Assembly (NCBI RefSeq): GCF_001294205.1
Contig: NZ_LAQT01000036.1
Location: forward strand, 124,001 to 188,000
DNA length: 64,000 nucleotides
From: Amantichitinum ursilacus
Lineage (GTDB): Bacteria; Pseudomonadota; Gammaproteobacteria; Burkholderiales; Chitinibacteraceae
Reading direction: 5' to 3'
Below are positions 9,074-17,368 of this stretch, one piece after another (positions within the stretch are counted from its first letter, which is position 1; every line of letters starts with the position of its first letter). Position numbers and translations under genes: made by a program. A model generated the notes under the pieces. It had not been told where the DNA came from and did no database searches. It was given only the letters and a program-made list of their open reading frames with translations.

Positions 9074-9101
9074 AAAAAAAACGCCTCCCGACGGAGGCGC
9101 T
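9074..9101 (-). terminator. Rho-independent terminator of Mn-catalase
   Basis: The stem CGCCTCC (9082-9088) / GGAGGCG (9093-9099) is followed, in the minus direction, by a T-run encoded by the A-run at 9074-9081. It lies about 25 bp past the catalase stop codon. Confidence 0.85.
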
Positions 9102-9126
9102 TTTGTACTGCCAGGACCAATGGCGC

Positions 9127-10002
9127 TTATTCTTTCTGCGGCGTCTGGCCCAGCTCCGCGCCCGTCACCGGGTCGATATCCGGGTCGGACATGGTGCGGC
9201 GCGCCAGCGCCTTCAGCGTCGCGATCTGGTCTTTGGGCAGCTCCACCGTCGCGCCACCGCTGCCGCCATCGACGGCCGGTTGCGGGTCCAGTACCAGTTC
9301 GAGGCCCTTGCCCTGGTTCCACGGGCCCAGTTCCGGTTCCGCGCCTTGCGACATCTTGAAATACAGATCCGCATATTCCGGAATCGGCGGCATTTTGCCC
9401 GACGGAAAATTGGGCTGGATCGAATACAAGGCTTTCTCAAACGACTTTTGATGCGCCACTTCGCGCGTCATCAAAAAGCCCAACGCTTCCTGGATACCGG
9501 GGTCGTCAGTGACGTTGATCAAGCGTTCATACACGATCTTGGCGCGCGCTTCGGCGGCGATATTGGAGCGGAAATCGGCGGTGGGTTCGCCGATGGTGTC
9601 CACATACGCGGCAGTCCAGGGCACACCGGCCGAATTCACCAGTGCGGGACCGCCCCCAAACAGGACCTGAGTAACGTGACTGTCATTGCCGGCTCCATTA
9701 ATGGCGCGATACAGATCGGCCTGGCTTTGCGTGGCTTCGGCCAGATCGCCTTTGGCGCCCTTGTTCAGCATCGCGATGATCGAACCGATAATTTCCAGAT
9801 GGCTGAGTTCTTCGGTGGCGATATCCAGCAGCAAATCCTTGCGGCCGGGATCATCCTCGCCCACAGCCTGGGTGAAATAACGCATGGCTGCGGCAAGCTC
9901 GCCTTGCGGGCCGCCGAATTGCTCCAGCAGCAAATTGGCGAGCCCCGGATTGGGTTGCGCCACGCGTACGGTGTATTGCAGACGTTTATTGTGAATAAAC
10001 AT
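9127..10002 (-). CDS. Manganese catalase family protein
   Basis: A 291-residue non-haem catalase converting hydrogen peroxide to water and oxygen in the cytoplasm. Ferritin-like dimanganese ligands are visible: Glu35 (GPQGELAAAM), Glu65 and His68 (ATEELSHLE), then a Glu in the EARAKIVYERL helix (about 150) and a His in REVAHQKSFEKAL (about 182). The disordered C-terminus (PDIDPVTGAELGQTPQKE) resembles KatN/YdbD-type proteins. AGGAGA precedes the ATG and a strong terminator follows. FNR is the next codirectional gene, but the terminator separates them. Confidence 0.93.
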   Translation of the reverse strand: MFIHNKRLQYTVRVAQPNPGLANLLLEQFGGPQGELAAAMRYFTQAVGEDDPGRKDLLLDIATEELSHLEIIGSIIAMLNKGAKGDLAEATQSQADLYRAINGAGNDSHVTQVLFGGGPALVNSAGVPWTAAYVDTIGEPTADFRSNIAAEARAKIVYERLINVTDDPGIQEALGFLMTREVAHQKSFEKALYSIQPNFPSGKMPPIPEYADLYFKMSQGAEPELGPWNQGKGLELVLDPQPAVDGGSGGATVELPKDQIATLKALARRTMSDPDIDPVTGAELGQTPQKE

Positions 10003-10379
10003 GGACAGGTCTCCTGCGGTTAGCTGGCCACCCTGTAACTGCAGGCGGTGCTTGCATGCTGGGAGAGCGCCGTTGTGCTCGCCATCAGACGCGACCTACC
10101 CCGCGTCATCCACAGCGGGTGCGCCTACAGCAGCGCGCCAGCGGCACTGCGGGTTGCGCCGGGCTGATCAAAAGCGGCAGCCGCATAGCGCCGACACAAA
10201 TTTGAGCGTGGCGTAGACACGATGCATGTGCACAGACACGGCCAAACACCGTTGCGTTGTAATCCAGATCAATATCGCGCCCTGGCGGCTGACCTACCTG
10301 CATTTGGCGGCGCGGGCTATGGCGGCGCGGCGCCAGTCAGGCCAAGCTGAAGCCTGTATCCACATTCGTTTCAATATCC
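10003..10379. other. Intergenic region
   Basis: There is no convincing gene in these 377 bases. They hold the upstream region of the Mn-catalase gene, and an FNR-like site at 10259-10272 that precedes the small ORF at 10380. Open frames here are short and lack ribosome binding sites. Confidence 0.5.
10259..10272 (+). promoter_or_regulatory. Possible FNR box
   Basis: GTAAT-CCAG-ATCAA matches the FNR consensus TTGAT-N4-ATCAA at 8 of 10 positions, with one perfect half-site. It lies about 108 bp upstream of the small ORF at 10380. An fnr gene is present in the same window. Binding is inferred only. Confidence 0.4.
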
Positions 10380-10556
10380 ATGCCCCTCTCCCTCAGCCCC
10401 GAACAGCTCGGCCTGATCGTCCAGGCGCTTGAACTGGCTGCCGCCGTCACTCAGCATGATGACCCGGTCGGCGCGCTGCGCCGGCAGCAGCTGCTACTGC
10501 TGGCGCAGCGCTTTGCGCATTTGCAGCCCGACTATTACGTGCTGCAGACCGAATAA
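10380..10556 (+). CDS. Small hypothetical protein, 58 residues
   Basis: An ATG-to-TAA frame of 58 codons encoding MPLSLSPEQLGLIVQALELA, then a Gln/Leu-rich helical part (RRQQLLLLAQRFAH) ending PDYYVLQTE. It reads as a compact alpha-helical soluble protein with no signal peptide or known motif. Evidence for expression is modest: no strong Shine-Dalgarno is visible, but an FNR-like site lies upstream and codon use resembles the neighbours. It could be spurious. Confidence 0.45.
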   Translation: MPLSLSPEQLGLIVQALELAAAVTQHDDPVGALRRQQLLLLAQRFAHLQPDYYVLQTE

Positions 10557-11472
10557 GCCTGCGCGCTCGCCACGTGACGCCCGCGGGGTCGGGTGTCGCA
10601 TACGGTGGGTCTAGACCCACCATTCAAAGCCAATGCCACTGGCTGCGGTTTTGGCATGCCACTCTGGCTGGTGGGTCTCGACCCACTCTATGAAATCTGG
10701 ATGGCGGAGCCAGACTCAGTCTCTCTCGCCACTCACCACCCGGCATCGTGGTCGCGGGTGTCGCATACGGTGGGTCGAGACCCACCATTCAAAGCCAATG
10801 CCACAAACAGCGGTCCTGGCATACCACTCTGGCTGGTGGGTCTCGACCCACCCTATGGAATCTGGATGGCGGATCCAGACTCAGTCTCTCTCGCCCCACC
10901 ACTGGCGCCGTGGTCGCGGGTGTCGCATACGGTGGGTCGAGACCCACCCTTCAAAGCCAATGCCACTGGCTGCGGTTTTGGCCCGCCACTCTGTTTGGTG
11001 GGTCTCGACCCACCCTATGAAATCTGGATGGCGGAGCCGGACCCAGCCTCTCTTGCCACCAACAACTGGCGCCGTGGTCTCGGCTGCTGCATACGGTGGG
11101 TCGAGACCCACCATTCAAAGCCAAATGCCACAGACCGCGGTCCTGGCATACCACTCCGGATGGTGGATCAGCACGGGTCGATGCCGTGCGGCGCATTAGC
11201 TTGCGTGGGGCGCGGCGCGCTGTCCGGTGGCATCGTGCGCGCGTTGGCAAAGTAGCCGCCCCAGTGTGAATGCCGCCGACGTGGTGCGCGGATCTGCCCG
11301 CTTTCGCTATTTATCTGCGCACAACAAATATCTGCACCGGCCTACGCGTGGCGACAGCAGTGGCTGACTATCAACCGCCCGCATTGCGTTGATGATGGGT
11401 GCCACTCACAGCCGCCGCCCTTGCCGGGCACGGGCCGGCTGCGCTGACGCAACCCACATCTGGAGTATCAAC
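10557..11472. other. Long intergenic region dominated by repeats
   Basis: A 916-bp stretch without a supported gene. About 10591-11170 is a tandem array of the palindromic element (see separate entry). From 11171 to 11472 I see only the upstream region of the DUF892 gene. Open frames of up to 220 codons run through the array, but they are a by-product of the repeat and have no protein-like character. Confidence 0.6.
10591..11170. repeat. Tandem array of the palindromic element, about 3.5 units of 162-165 bp
   Basis: Units begin with GGGTGTCGCATACGGTGGGTC at 10591, 10756 and 10918, with a diverged copy at about 11082. Each unit holds two palindromic cores: 10604-10621 and 10670-10687, 10769-10786 and 10835-10852, 10931-10948 and 10997-11014, then 11105-11112 completing the core begun at 11095 and a decayed core near 11160. 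Between cores lie ATTCAAAGCC and a short variable stretch, and between pairs a conserved spacer (ATCTGGATGGCGGAnCCAGAC). Copies differ by scattered substitutions, so amplification is not brand new. Confidence 0.85.
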
Positions 11473-11985
11473 ATGACCACCGACCGTAAAGAAAACCTGC
11501 TGGACTGGCTGCGCGACGCCCATGCCATGGAGCAACAGGCCGAGCACATGCTGAAAGGCCAGTCCTCGCGCCTGGAAAACTATCCCGAGCTGAAAGCGCG
11601 CATCGATCAGCATTTGCAAGAAACCCTCGGCCAGCAAAAGCTGCTGGAAGAATGTATTGCGCGCCTGGGCGGTTCGCATTCGGTACTGAAAGACCTGGGT
11701 GGCACGCTGATGGCGTTTGGCCAGGCCGTTGGCGGCATGACCATGAGCGATGAAGTGATCAAGGGTTCGATCAGCGGCTATGTGTTCGAGAACCTGGAAA
11801 TTGCCACCTACACGGTGCTGATCGAAGCCGCGCGCGCCACCGGCGATATCGAAACCCAACGCGCCTGCGAGCAGATCCTGCCGCAAGAGCAAGCGATGGC
11901 GAAATGGCTGCTGGAGCATCTGCCGGAAACCACCTACCAGTTTCTGGTGCGCTCCGAAACACCCGGCCTGACCGCTCGCCGCTAA
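11473..11985 (+). CDS. DUF892 ferritin-like protein (YciF/YciE family)
   Basis: A 170-residue all-helical protein of the DUF892 family. It has a helix with LLDWLRDAHAMEQQAEHML near the N-terminus, then LEECIARLGGSHSVLKDLGG (about 58-77) and FENLEIATYTVLIEAARATGD. The family adopts a ferritin-like four-helix bundle and is stress-induced in enterobacteria, but its biochemical role is unsettled. The start at 11473 has TGGAG upstream and removes an unrelated N-terminal run. A strong terminator at 12002 follows, so it is monocistronic. Confidence 0.9.
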   Translation: MTTDRKENLLDWLRDAHAMEQQAEHMLKGQSSRLENYPELKARIDQHLQETLGQQKLLEECIARLGGSHSVLKDLGGTLMAFGQAVGGMTMSDEVIKGSISGYVFENLEIATYTVLIEAARATGDIETQRACEQILPQEQAMAKWLLEHLPETTYQFLVRSETPGLTARR

Positions 11986-12001
11986 GTCTGGCGCGGCTCA
12001 C

Positions 12002-12048
12002 AGCCGGTGCGTACGCCTGCAGCGATGTAGGCGTGGCACCGGCTTTTT
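12002..12048 (+). terminator. Rho-independent terminator of DUF892 gene
   Basis: AGCCGGTGC (12002-12010) pairs with GCACCGGCT (12036-12044), extended by an inner ACGCCT/AGGCGT pairing, and is followed by TTTTT. Confidence 0.9.
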
Positions 12049-12102
12049 GCGATGGGGCCCTCTGCCAGAATCGGCTATCGCTTTTAACGCTGCGGGACTG
12101 CC

Positions 12103-12681
12103 ATGCTGACCGAAAACCACGCCACCGCCACGCCGCCTTCGCCCGTGACCATGGCTGCGCCGCTGTATCCGATCGAACTGACCGTTAACGGCACACGCCA
12201 CCAGTTTGAAATCGAAACCTGGGTAACCCTGCTGGATTTGTTGCGCGAACGCATGTTGCTGACCGGCAGCAAGAAAGGCTGTGACCACGGCCAGTGCGGC
12301 GCCTGTACGGTGTTAAGCAATGGCCGCCGCATCAACGCCTGTCTGGCCTTGGCCGTGAGCCAGAACGGTCATGAAATCACCACCATCGAAGGCCTGGCCG
12401 ACGGCAACCAGTTACATCCGCTGCAACAAGCCTTTATCGACCACGATGCCTTGCAATGTGGCTATTGCACGCCGGGGCAGATTTGCTCGGCGGTGGGTTT
12501 GATGCGCGAAGGTGAGGCGCACACCACCGCGGGCGTGCGTGAATTGATGAGCGGCAATGTCTGTCGTTGCGGCGCCTATCCGCAGATTGTGCAAGCGGTC
12601 AGCCAGGTGATGGGCATCGCGCCCGCTGCCCAACCCGAAGCACCGGTGCGGCCCACTGTGGTCGGGACGGTGCTGTCATGA
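12103..12681 (+). CDS. paoA: Aldehyde oxidoreductase 2Fe-2S subunit PaoA
   Basis: A 192-residue small subunit of a xanthine-oxidase-family molybdoenzyme, passing electrons from the molybdenum subunit to FAD. The plant-type 2Fe-2S cluster ligands are Cys60, Cys65, Cys68 and Cys80 (KKGCDHGQCGACTV); the second cluster uses Cys119, Cys122, Cys154 and Cys156 (QCGYCTPGQIC, VCRCGAYP). E. coli PaoA carries a Tat signal; here the sequence begins with a short polar leader and an in-frame TAA lies 18 bases upstream of the ATG, so no Tat signal can be encoded. First gene of an operon; its stop overlaps paoB by ATGA. Confidence 0.92.
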   Translation: MLTENHATATPPSPVTMAAPLYPIELTVNGTRHQFEIETWVTLLDLLRERMLLTGSKKGCDHGQCGACTVLSNGRRINACLALAVSQNGHEITTIEGLADGNQLHPLQQAFIDHDALQCGYCTPGQICSAVGLMREGEAHTTAGVRELMSGNVCRCGAYPQIVQAVSQVMGIAPAAQPEAPVRPTVVGTVLS

Positions 12682-13733
12682 ACCCGTTTGCCTACAGCGC
12701 GCCCACCGACACCGACGCGGCGCTCGTCGCCATCCAGACCGATTTTAACGACAGCATGCCCAACCGTTTTCTGGCGGGCGGCACCAATCTGGTCGACCTG
12801 ATGAAGGCCGATGTGATGCACCCGGCACGGCTGGTGGATGTGAACGGCCTGCCGCTGGATGCCATTAGCGAAACCGCCGACGGCGGCTTGCAATTGGGTG
12901 CCTTGGCCCGCAATGCCGACACGGCGTATCACCCTTGGGTGCGTACCCGTTATCCGCTGCTGACGGCGGCGATCCTGGCGGGCGCATCGCCGCAGATCCG
13001 CAATATGGCCAGCAACGGCGGCAATCTACTGCAACGCACGCGCTGTCATTATTTTTACGACGTGGGCGTGCCCTGTAACAAACGGGATCCGGGCAGCGGC
13101 TGCTCCGCCATTGGTGGGGTGACGCGGCAACACGCCATCCTGGGCGCCAGCTCCCATTGCATCGCCACTCACCCGTCGGACCTGTGCGTGGCGCTGGCGG
13201 CCTTGGGGGCGCGCGTGCACGTGCAGTCGGCGCGCGGCGAGCGCGAAATCGAGTTTGCCGATTTCCATCGTTTGCCCGGCGACACGCCACAGCACGACAC
13301 CACGCTGGCCGCCGATGAACTGATCACGCAAATCACCCTGCCCGCCGAGGCGGCCGCGTTTGCCGCGCATTCGGTCTATCTGAAACTGCGTGATCGCGCT
13401 TCGTACGCGTTTGCCTTGGTGTCGGTGGCCGCCGCGCTGCAGCTGGATGACGCGGGCCGCATTACCCAAGCGCGCATTGCCCTGGGCGGTGTGGCGCATA
13501 AACCCTGGCGCAAGCCCGACGCCGAAGCGCTACTGCACGGCGCACTGCCGCACGACGCACTCTTCGCCCGCGTAGCCGACGCCTTGCTGGAAGGCGCGCA
13601 AGGCCAGGGCCAGAACGATTTCAAAATCACGCTGGCCCATCGCGCCATCATTCGTGTGCTGCAAAGCGCCGTGGTTGGCACCCTGACCAATCGGGACGAA
13701 GGCGACGCTAGCGCCGAGGAGTCTCTGCAATGA
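12678..13733 (+). CDS. paoB: Aldehyde oxidoreductase FAD subunit PaoB
   Basis: A 351-residue FAD-binding middle subunit. The FAD motif appears as FLAGGTNLVDLMK (31-43) and SPQIRNMASNGGNLLQRTRC (104-123). Cysteines at 123, 133 and 142 (CHYFYDVGVPCNKRDPGSGC), plus one in the following SSHC, are the pattern of the extra 4Fe-4S cluster that is unusual for the family but known in E. coli PaoB. The ATG overlaps the paoA stop (ATGA), and its own stop overlaps paoC the same way, so the three are translationally coupled. Confidence 0.92.
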   Translation: MNPFAYSAPTDTDAALVAIQTDFNDSMPNRFLAGGTNLVDLMKADVMHPARLVDVNGLPLDAISETADGGLQLGALARNADTAYHPWVRTRYPLLTAAILAGASPQIRNMASNGGNLLQRTRCHYFYDVGVPCNKRDPGSGCSAIGGVTRQHAILGASSHCIATHPSDLCVALAALGARVHVQSARGEREIEFADFHRLPGDTPQHDTTLAADELITQITLPAEAAAFAAHSVYLKLRDRASYAFALVSVAAALQLDDAGRITQARIALGGVAHKPWRKPDAEALLHGALPHDALFARVADALLEGAQGQGQNDFKITLAHRAIIRVLQSAVVGTLTNRDEGDASAEESLQ

Positions 13734-16012
13734 CCGAGCTGATCGAACCGCTAAAGACCCCCACCGCAGAACCGGGCACCGGCATGGTTCAGCCCGGCAT
13801 GTCGGTGTCGCGCGTGGATGGCCGCGCCAAAGTCACCGGCGCGGCGCGTTATGCCGCCGAACACCCGGCCGCCGATCTGGCTTATGGCGTGGTGGTGAAC
13901 AGCACCATCACCAAAGGCCGCATCCTGGGCTTTGATCTGGCCGATGCGCTGCGCGTACCGGGCGTGATCGACATCATTACGCACAGCAACCGTCCGCGGA
14001 TGCGGCCTTTTAAATTGTCGTACAAAGATATGACGGCGCCTGGCGGTTTCCCTTTCCGGCCCTTGTACGACGATGTGGTGTTTTATAGCGGCCAGCCGAT
14101 TGCGCTGGTGCTGGCCGAAACCTTTGAAGCCGCGCGCCACGCCGCCACGCTGGTGCGGCCCGATTATGCGGTGGAGCCGCACGAAACCGAGCTGGCCGCG
14201 CATCTGCACCGCGCGCATGATCCGCACGGCCTGAAAGCCGGCTTTGCGCCGCCGCCGAAAGAAAAAGGCCACGCGCAGGCCGCATTTGACGCCGCGCCGG
14301 TCAAGATCGAAGCCGAATTCCACAGCGGCGTAGAACATCACAACCCGATGGAGCTGTTTGCCTCGACGGTGATCCGCGAAGCCGATGGCCATCTGACCAT
14401 CTATGACAAAACCCAGAGCTCGCAGAACAGCCGCTGGTATGTGTCGCACGTGTTTGGTTTATCCAGCCGCAAAGTCACCGTGCGCAACCCGTATGTGGGC
14501 GGCGCGTTTGGCTCGGGCTTGCGCCCGCAATACCAGTTGCCGTTGGCGGTGATGGCGGCGCTGAAGCTGAAGCGCTCGGTGCGCGTGGTGTTGACGCGGC
14601 AACAGATGTTTACCTTTGGCCATCGCCCGGAAACCCGCCAGGCCATCAAGCTGGCGGCAGAACGCGACGGCACGCTGGTGTCGATCCAGCACGATGCAGT
14701 GGCCGAGACTTCGCGGCGCGAGGATTACACCGAAGTGGTGGTCAACTGGTCGGGCCAGCTGTACGCCTGCGACAACATCCGCCTGAGCTATCACCTGGTC
14801 GACCTGGACAACTACACACCCATCGATATGCGCGCTCCGGGCGCGGCGCACGGCGTGCATGCGCTGGAAATTGCGATGGATGAATTGTCGTACGCGCTGC
14901 AGATGGACCCGCTGGCGCTGCGGCTTAAAAACTACGCCGAGATCGACCCGACCAAAAACCTGCCGTTTTCGACCAAGGCCTTGCGCGACTGCTACACCCA
15001 GGGCGCGGCGCGCTTTGGTTGGGACCAGCGCCCCGCTGCACCGCGTTCGATGCGCAAAGGCAATGAGTGGGTGGGCTGGGGCATGGCCACCGGCACGTGG
15101 GACGCCATGCAGATGTTTGCCCGCGCCAGCGCCGTGTTGCATGCCGATGGCCGGCTGGTGGTCAGCAGCGCCGCCACCGATATCGGCACCGGCACTTATA
15201 CGGTGATGGCGATGATTGCGGCGGCCAGCATGGGCTTGCCGATGGAACGGGTGACGTTTCAACTGGGCGATTCGACGCTGCCGGTGGCCCCGATTGAGGG
15301 GGGATCAAGCCATGTCACCACGGTCGGTTCAGCCGTGGAAGGCGCGTGCGAGAAGCTGCAGAAACGCTTGCTGAAGCTGGCCAAGGCGCTGCCGGATTCA
15401 CCGTTTGCCAAAGCAAAAATCGATGAGGTCGAGTTTGCGGACGGCACGTTGCGCTTGCGTGCGCGGCCCGAGGTCAGGATTGAATTGCCGCAACTGCTGC
15501 AGCACGCGGGCGAGGCGCGCGTTGAGGTTAAATATCTGATGCTGCCCGATGCGTTAAAGCAGCGAAAATACCAACGCGCTACGCATTCGGCCGTGTTCTG
15601 CGAAGTACACGTGGATGAGGATTTCGGCACCGTGCGCGTAACCCGCGTGGTGTCGGCGATTGCGGCAGGCAAGATCATCAGCGCCAAAACCGCGCATAGC
15701 CAGATTACCGGCGGCGTGGTCTGGGGCATTAGCCAGGCGCTGCATGAAGAGACCTTGCAGGACCATCGGCTGGGCCGCTTTATGAACGCCAATTTTGCGG
15801 AATACCATGTGGCGGTGAACGCAGATATCCACGATATTGAAGTGATTTTTGTGGAAGAGGACGACCGCGTGGTCAGCCGGCTGGGCGCCAAAGGCGTAGG
15901 CGAGATCGGCCTGGTGGGCGTGGCGGCAGCCGTCAGCAACGCCATCTATCACGCCACCGGCCGCCGCATCCGCGACACCCCCATCACCCCGGACAAGGTT
16001 ATCGCCGCATAG
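13730..16012 (+). CDS. paoC: Aldehyde oxidoreductase molybdenum-binding subunit PaoC
   Basis: A 760-residue large subunit that oxidises aldehydes to acids at a molybdenum cofactor (cytosine dinucleotide form in the E. coli enzyme). Typical segments include AYGVVVNSTITKGRI near the N-terminus, NPYVGGAFGSGLRPQYQ, and the catalytic glutamate in GVGEIGLVG (Glu725). Length is close to E. coli PaoC (732). No paoD/xdhC-type maturation gene follows, so one must be elsewhere if the enzyme is active. The TAG stop is the left end (CATAGG) of a palindromic repeat element at 16008, suggesting the insertion trimmed or replaced the original end. Confidence 0.93.
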   Translation: MTELIEPLKTPTAEPGTGMVQPGMSVSRVDGRAKVTGAARYAAEHPAADLAYGVVVNSTITKGRILGFDLADALRVPGVIDIITHSNRPRMRPFKLSYKDMTAPGGFPFRPLYDDVVFYSGQPIALVLAETFEAARHAATLVRPDYAVEPHETELAAHLHRAHDPHGLKAGFAPPPKEKGHAQAAFDAAPVKIEAEFHSGVEHHNPMELFASTVIREADGHLTIYDKTQSSQNSRWYVSHVFGLSSRKVTVRNPYVGGAFGSGLRPQYQLPLAVMAALKLKRSVRVVLTRQQMFTFGHRPETRQAIKLAAERDGTLVSIQHDAVAETSRREDYTEVVVNWSGQLYACDNIRLSYHLVDLDNYTPIDMRAPGAAHGVHALEIAMDELSYALQMDPLALRLKNYAEIDPTKNLPFSTKALRDCYTQGAARFGWDQRPAAPRSMRKGNEWVGWGMATGTWDAMQMFARASAVLHADGRLVVSSAATDIGTGTYTVMAMIAAASMGLPMERVTFQLGDSTLPVAPIEGGSSHVTTVGSAVEGACEKLQKRLLKLAKALPDSPFAKAKIDEVEFADGTLRLRARPEVRIELPQLLQHAGEARVEVKYLMLPDALKQRKYQRATHSAVFCEVHVDEDFGTVRVTRVVSAIAAGKIISAKTAHSQITGGVVWGISQALHEETLQDHRLGRFMNANFAEYHVAVNADIHDIEVIFVEEDDRVVSRLGAKGVGEIGLVGVAAAVSNAIYHATGRRIRDTPITPDKVIAA

Positions 16013-16153
16013 GGTGGGTCTCGACCCACCATTCAAAGCCATGTTCTGAAGCGCTGTGACTGGAATACGGTTACGGCGGAAGGGTTTGTGTAATTTGCCT
16101 TGGCGTAGAGCTTGGCATATCACTTTGGATGGTGGGTCATGACCCACCCTATG
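16008..16153. repeat. Palindromic repeat element, complete
   Basis: The left outer end CATAGG (16008) overlaps the paoC stop codon. Cores lie at 16013-16030 and 16131-16148, with inner flanks ATTCAAAGCC and CACTTTGGAT pointing at each other, and right outer end CCTATG. The whole unit is thus an inverted repeat with about 32-bp arms around a roughly 80-bp unrelated centre. Confidence 0.85.
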
Positions 16154-16169
16154 CACTTTGGGAGCGTTT

Positions 16170-16538
16170 ATGTTTGATCATGTGGTTTTTGGTGTGAGCG
16201 ACTATGCCGCCAGCAAGGCGTTTTACTTGGCGGCGCTGGCCCCGCTCGGCATCAAGCTGGTGGCGGAAAATGAACTGGGCATAGAGATGTGCGGCGATGA
16301 CGAATGCTCGCTGTGCCTGTTTCCCACCGACGAGAAACCCGCGCATCTGCACCTGGCGTTTCGCGCCGACAACCGCGCGCAAGTTGACGCCTTCTACCAC
16401 GCCGCGCTGGCCGCAGGCGGCATCGACCACGGCGCGCCAGGCTTGCGGCCCAAGTACTCACCCAACTACTACGCCGCATTTGTCATCGCGCCCGATGGAC
16501 ATAATGTGGAAGTGGTTTGCCACAAGGCCGACGGCTGA
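16170..16538 (+). CDS. VOC (glyoxalase/bleomycin resistance) superfamily protein
   Basis: A 122-residue single VOC module. It starts MFDHVVFGVSDYAASKAFY with the beta-alpha-beta start and a possible metal His4. It continues with HLHLAFRADNRAQVDAFYHAAL and ends in APDGHNVEVVCHK, where the Glu in NVEVV is the usual metal ligand. Likely a metal-dependent isomerase, dioxygenase or binding protein; substrate unknown. The ATG at 16170 has GGGAG at 16160-16164. The repeat element ends 7 bp before that site, so any own promoter lies within or before the element. Confidence 0.85.
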   Translation: MFDHVVFGVSDYAASKAFYLAALAPLGIKLVAENELGIEMCGDDECSLCLFPTDEKPAHLHLAFRADNRAQVDAFYHAALAAGGIDHGAPGLRPKYSPNYYAAFVIAPDGHNVEVVCHKADG

Positions 16539-16577
16539 AGCATCGACCACCGGGCTTCAAAGAAATCGAACCCGGTA

Positions 16578-17210
16578 TCAGGCGCGTTTGGTAAGCAGCA
16601 GCTTGACGCCCAGCCCCACAAACAACAGCCCGCTGGCGCGTTTGACGATGCCATTCCAGCGCCTTGGCAAATGTCGGGCCGCCATGCCGCGCACGCCCAG
16701 CGAATAAACCGTGTGCACCGTGGCCACAGTCGCGGCGACGGTCAGGTACATGATCGCAAACTGCCCTGCCAAAGGCCGGTCATGCGAAATGAACTGCGGC
16801 ATGAACGCCGACAAAAAGATCAAGGTTTTCGGGTTGCTGCCCGACACCAGCACCGCCTCGCGGAAAATCTTGCCGCGGTTTAACGCGGGCGCAGCGGGTG
16901 CTGTCGCGGCCGTAGCCGCGCTGCCCGCACCGCCGCGCAATTGCTTGATGCCCAGGTACATCAGGTAGGCTGCGCCCATCACTTTCATCAGCAAAAACAA
17001 CGGTGGCATCGCCGCCAGCACCGCGCCCACGCCCAACGCCACCAGCACAACCACCACCAGTTGCGACAGCAGATTGCCGGCGATGGTTGGCGCGGTGCCG
17101 GCACGGCCGTAGCGCAACGTGTTGCGGATGACCAGCAGCACATTGGGGCCGGGCGAAATGGTGGTGATCAAATAGGCAGTCGCAAACAGCAACCAGGTAT
17201 GCAGCGGCAT
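16578..17210 (-). CDS. LysE/RhtB family amino-acid exporter
   Basis: A 210-residue inner-membrane exporter with about six helices. It shows the LysE family signature near the N-terminus (TTISPGPNVLLVIRNTLRYGRAGTA, about 15-39) and the helix with VMGAAYLMYLGIKQLRGG (about 73-90). Expected to export amino acids or analogues using proton motive force; substrate not predictable. The start at 17210 (GGAAAA upstream) gives the family length. Convergent with the VOC gene and divergent from the serine dehydratase, which may be functionally linked through amino-acid overflow. Confidence 0.9.
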   Translation of the reverse strand: MPLHTWLLFATAYLITTISPGPNVLLVIRNTLRYGRAGTAPTIAGNLLSQLVVVVLVALGVGAVLAAMPPLFLLMKVMGAAYLMYLGIKQLRGGAGSAATAATAPAAPALNRGKIFREAVLVSGSNPKTLIFLSAFMPQFISHDRPLAGQFAIMYLTVAATVATVHTVYSLGVRGMAARHLPRRWNGIVKRASGLLFVGLGVKLLLTKRA

Positions 17211-17330
17211 GGTGATTTTCCAACGAGACGGCAGGTGGGGCCTTGATTGTGGCATGGAAGGCCGCCGCAGTCGCGCCGCCCGCGCGGGTTGACCGGATGG
17301 ACACGCTACGGCAAGAATTGCGTACCCCCT

Positions 17331-17368
17331 CCCGCGCCGGTTTTATATCGGGGCGGGTGCTTTTTTTT
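17331..17368 (+). terminator. Terminator-like hairpin in the 5' leader of the serine dehydratase gene
   Basis: CCCGC-g-CCG (17331-17339) can pair with CGG-g-GCGGG around the loop at about 17340-17348, and TTTTTTTT follows at 17361-17368. It ends only 21 bases before the ATG at 17390 and is downstream of no plus-strand gene, so it may be an attenuator rather than a transcript end. Confidence 0.55.

Noticed and set aside
10591-11170. CRISPR-like look of evenly spaced repeats
   Set aside because: The spacers are themselves conserved between units, cores are palindromes with flanking ends found as singletons elsewhere, and no cas genes are near.
10593-11255. Open frames of 188-220 codons through the tandem repeat array
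   Set aside because: They exist because the repeat period (162 or 165) is mostly divisible by three and the element is GC-rich; the translation is just the repeat, has no start signals and is equally open in other frames.
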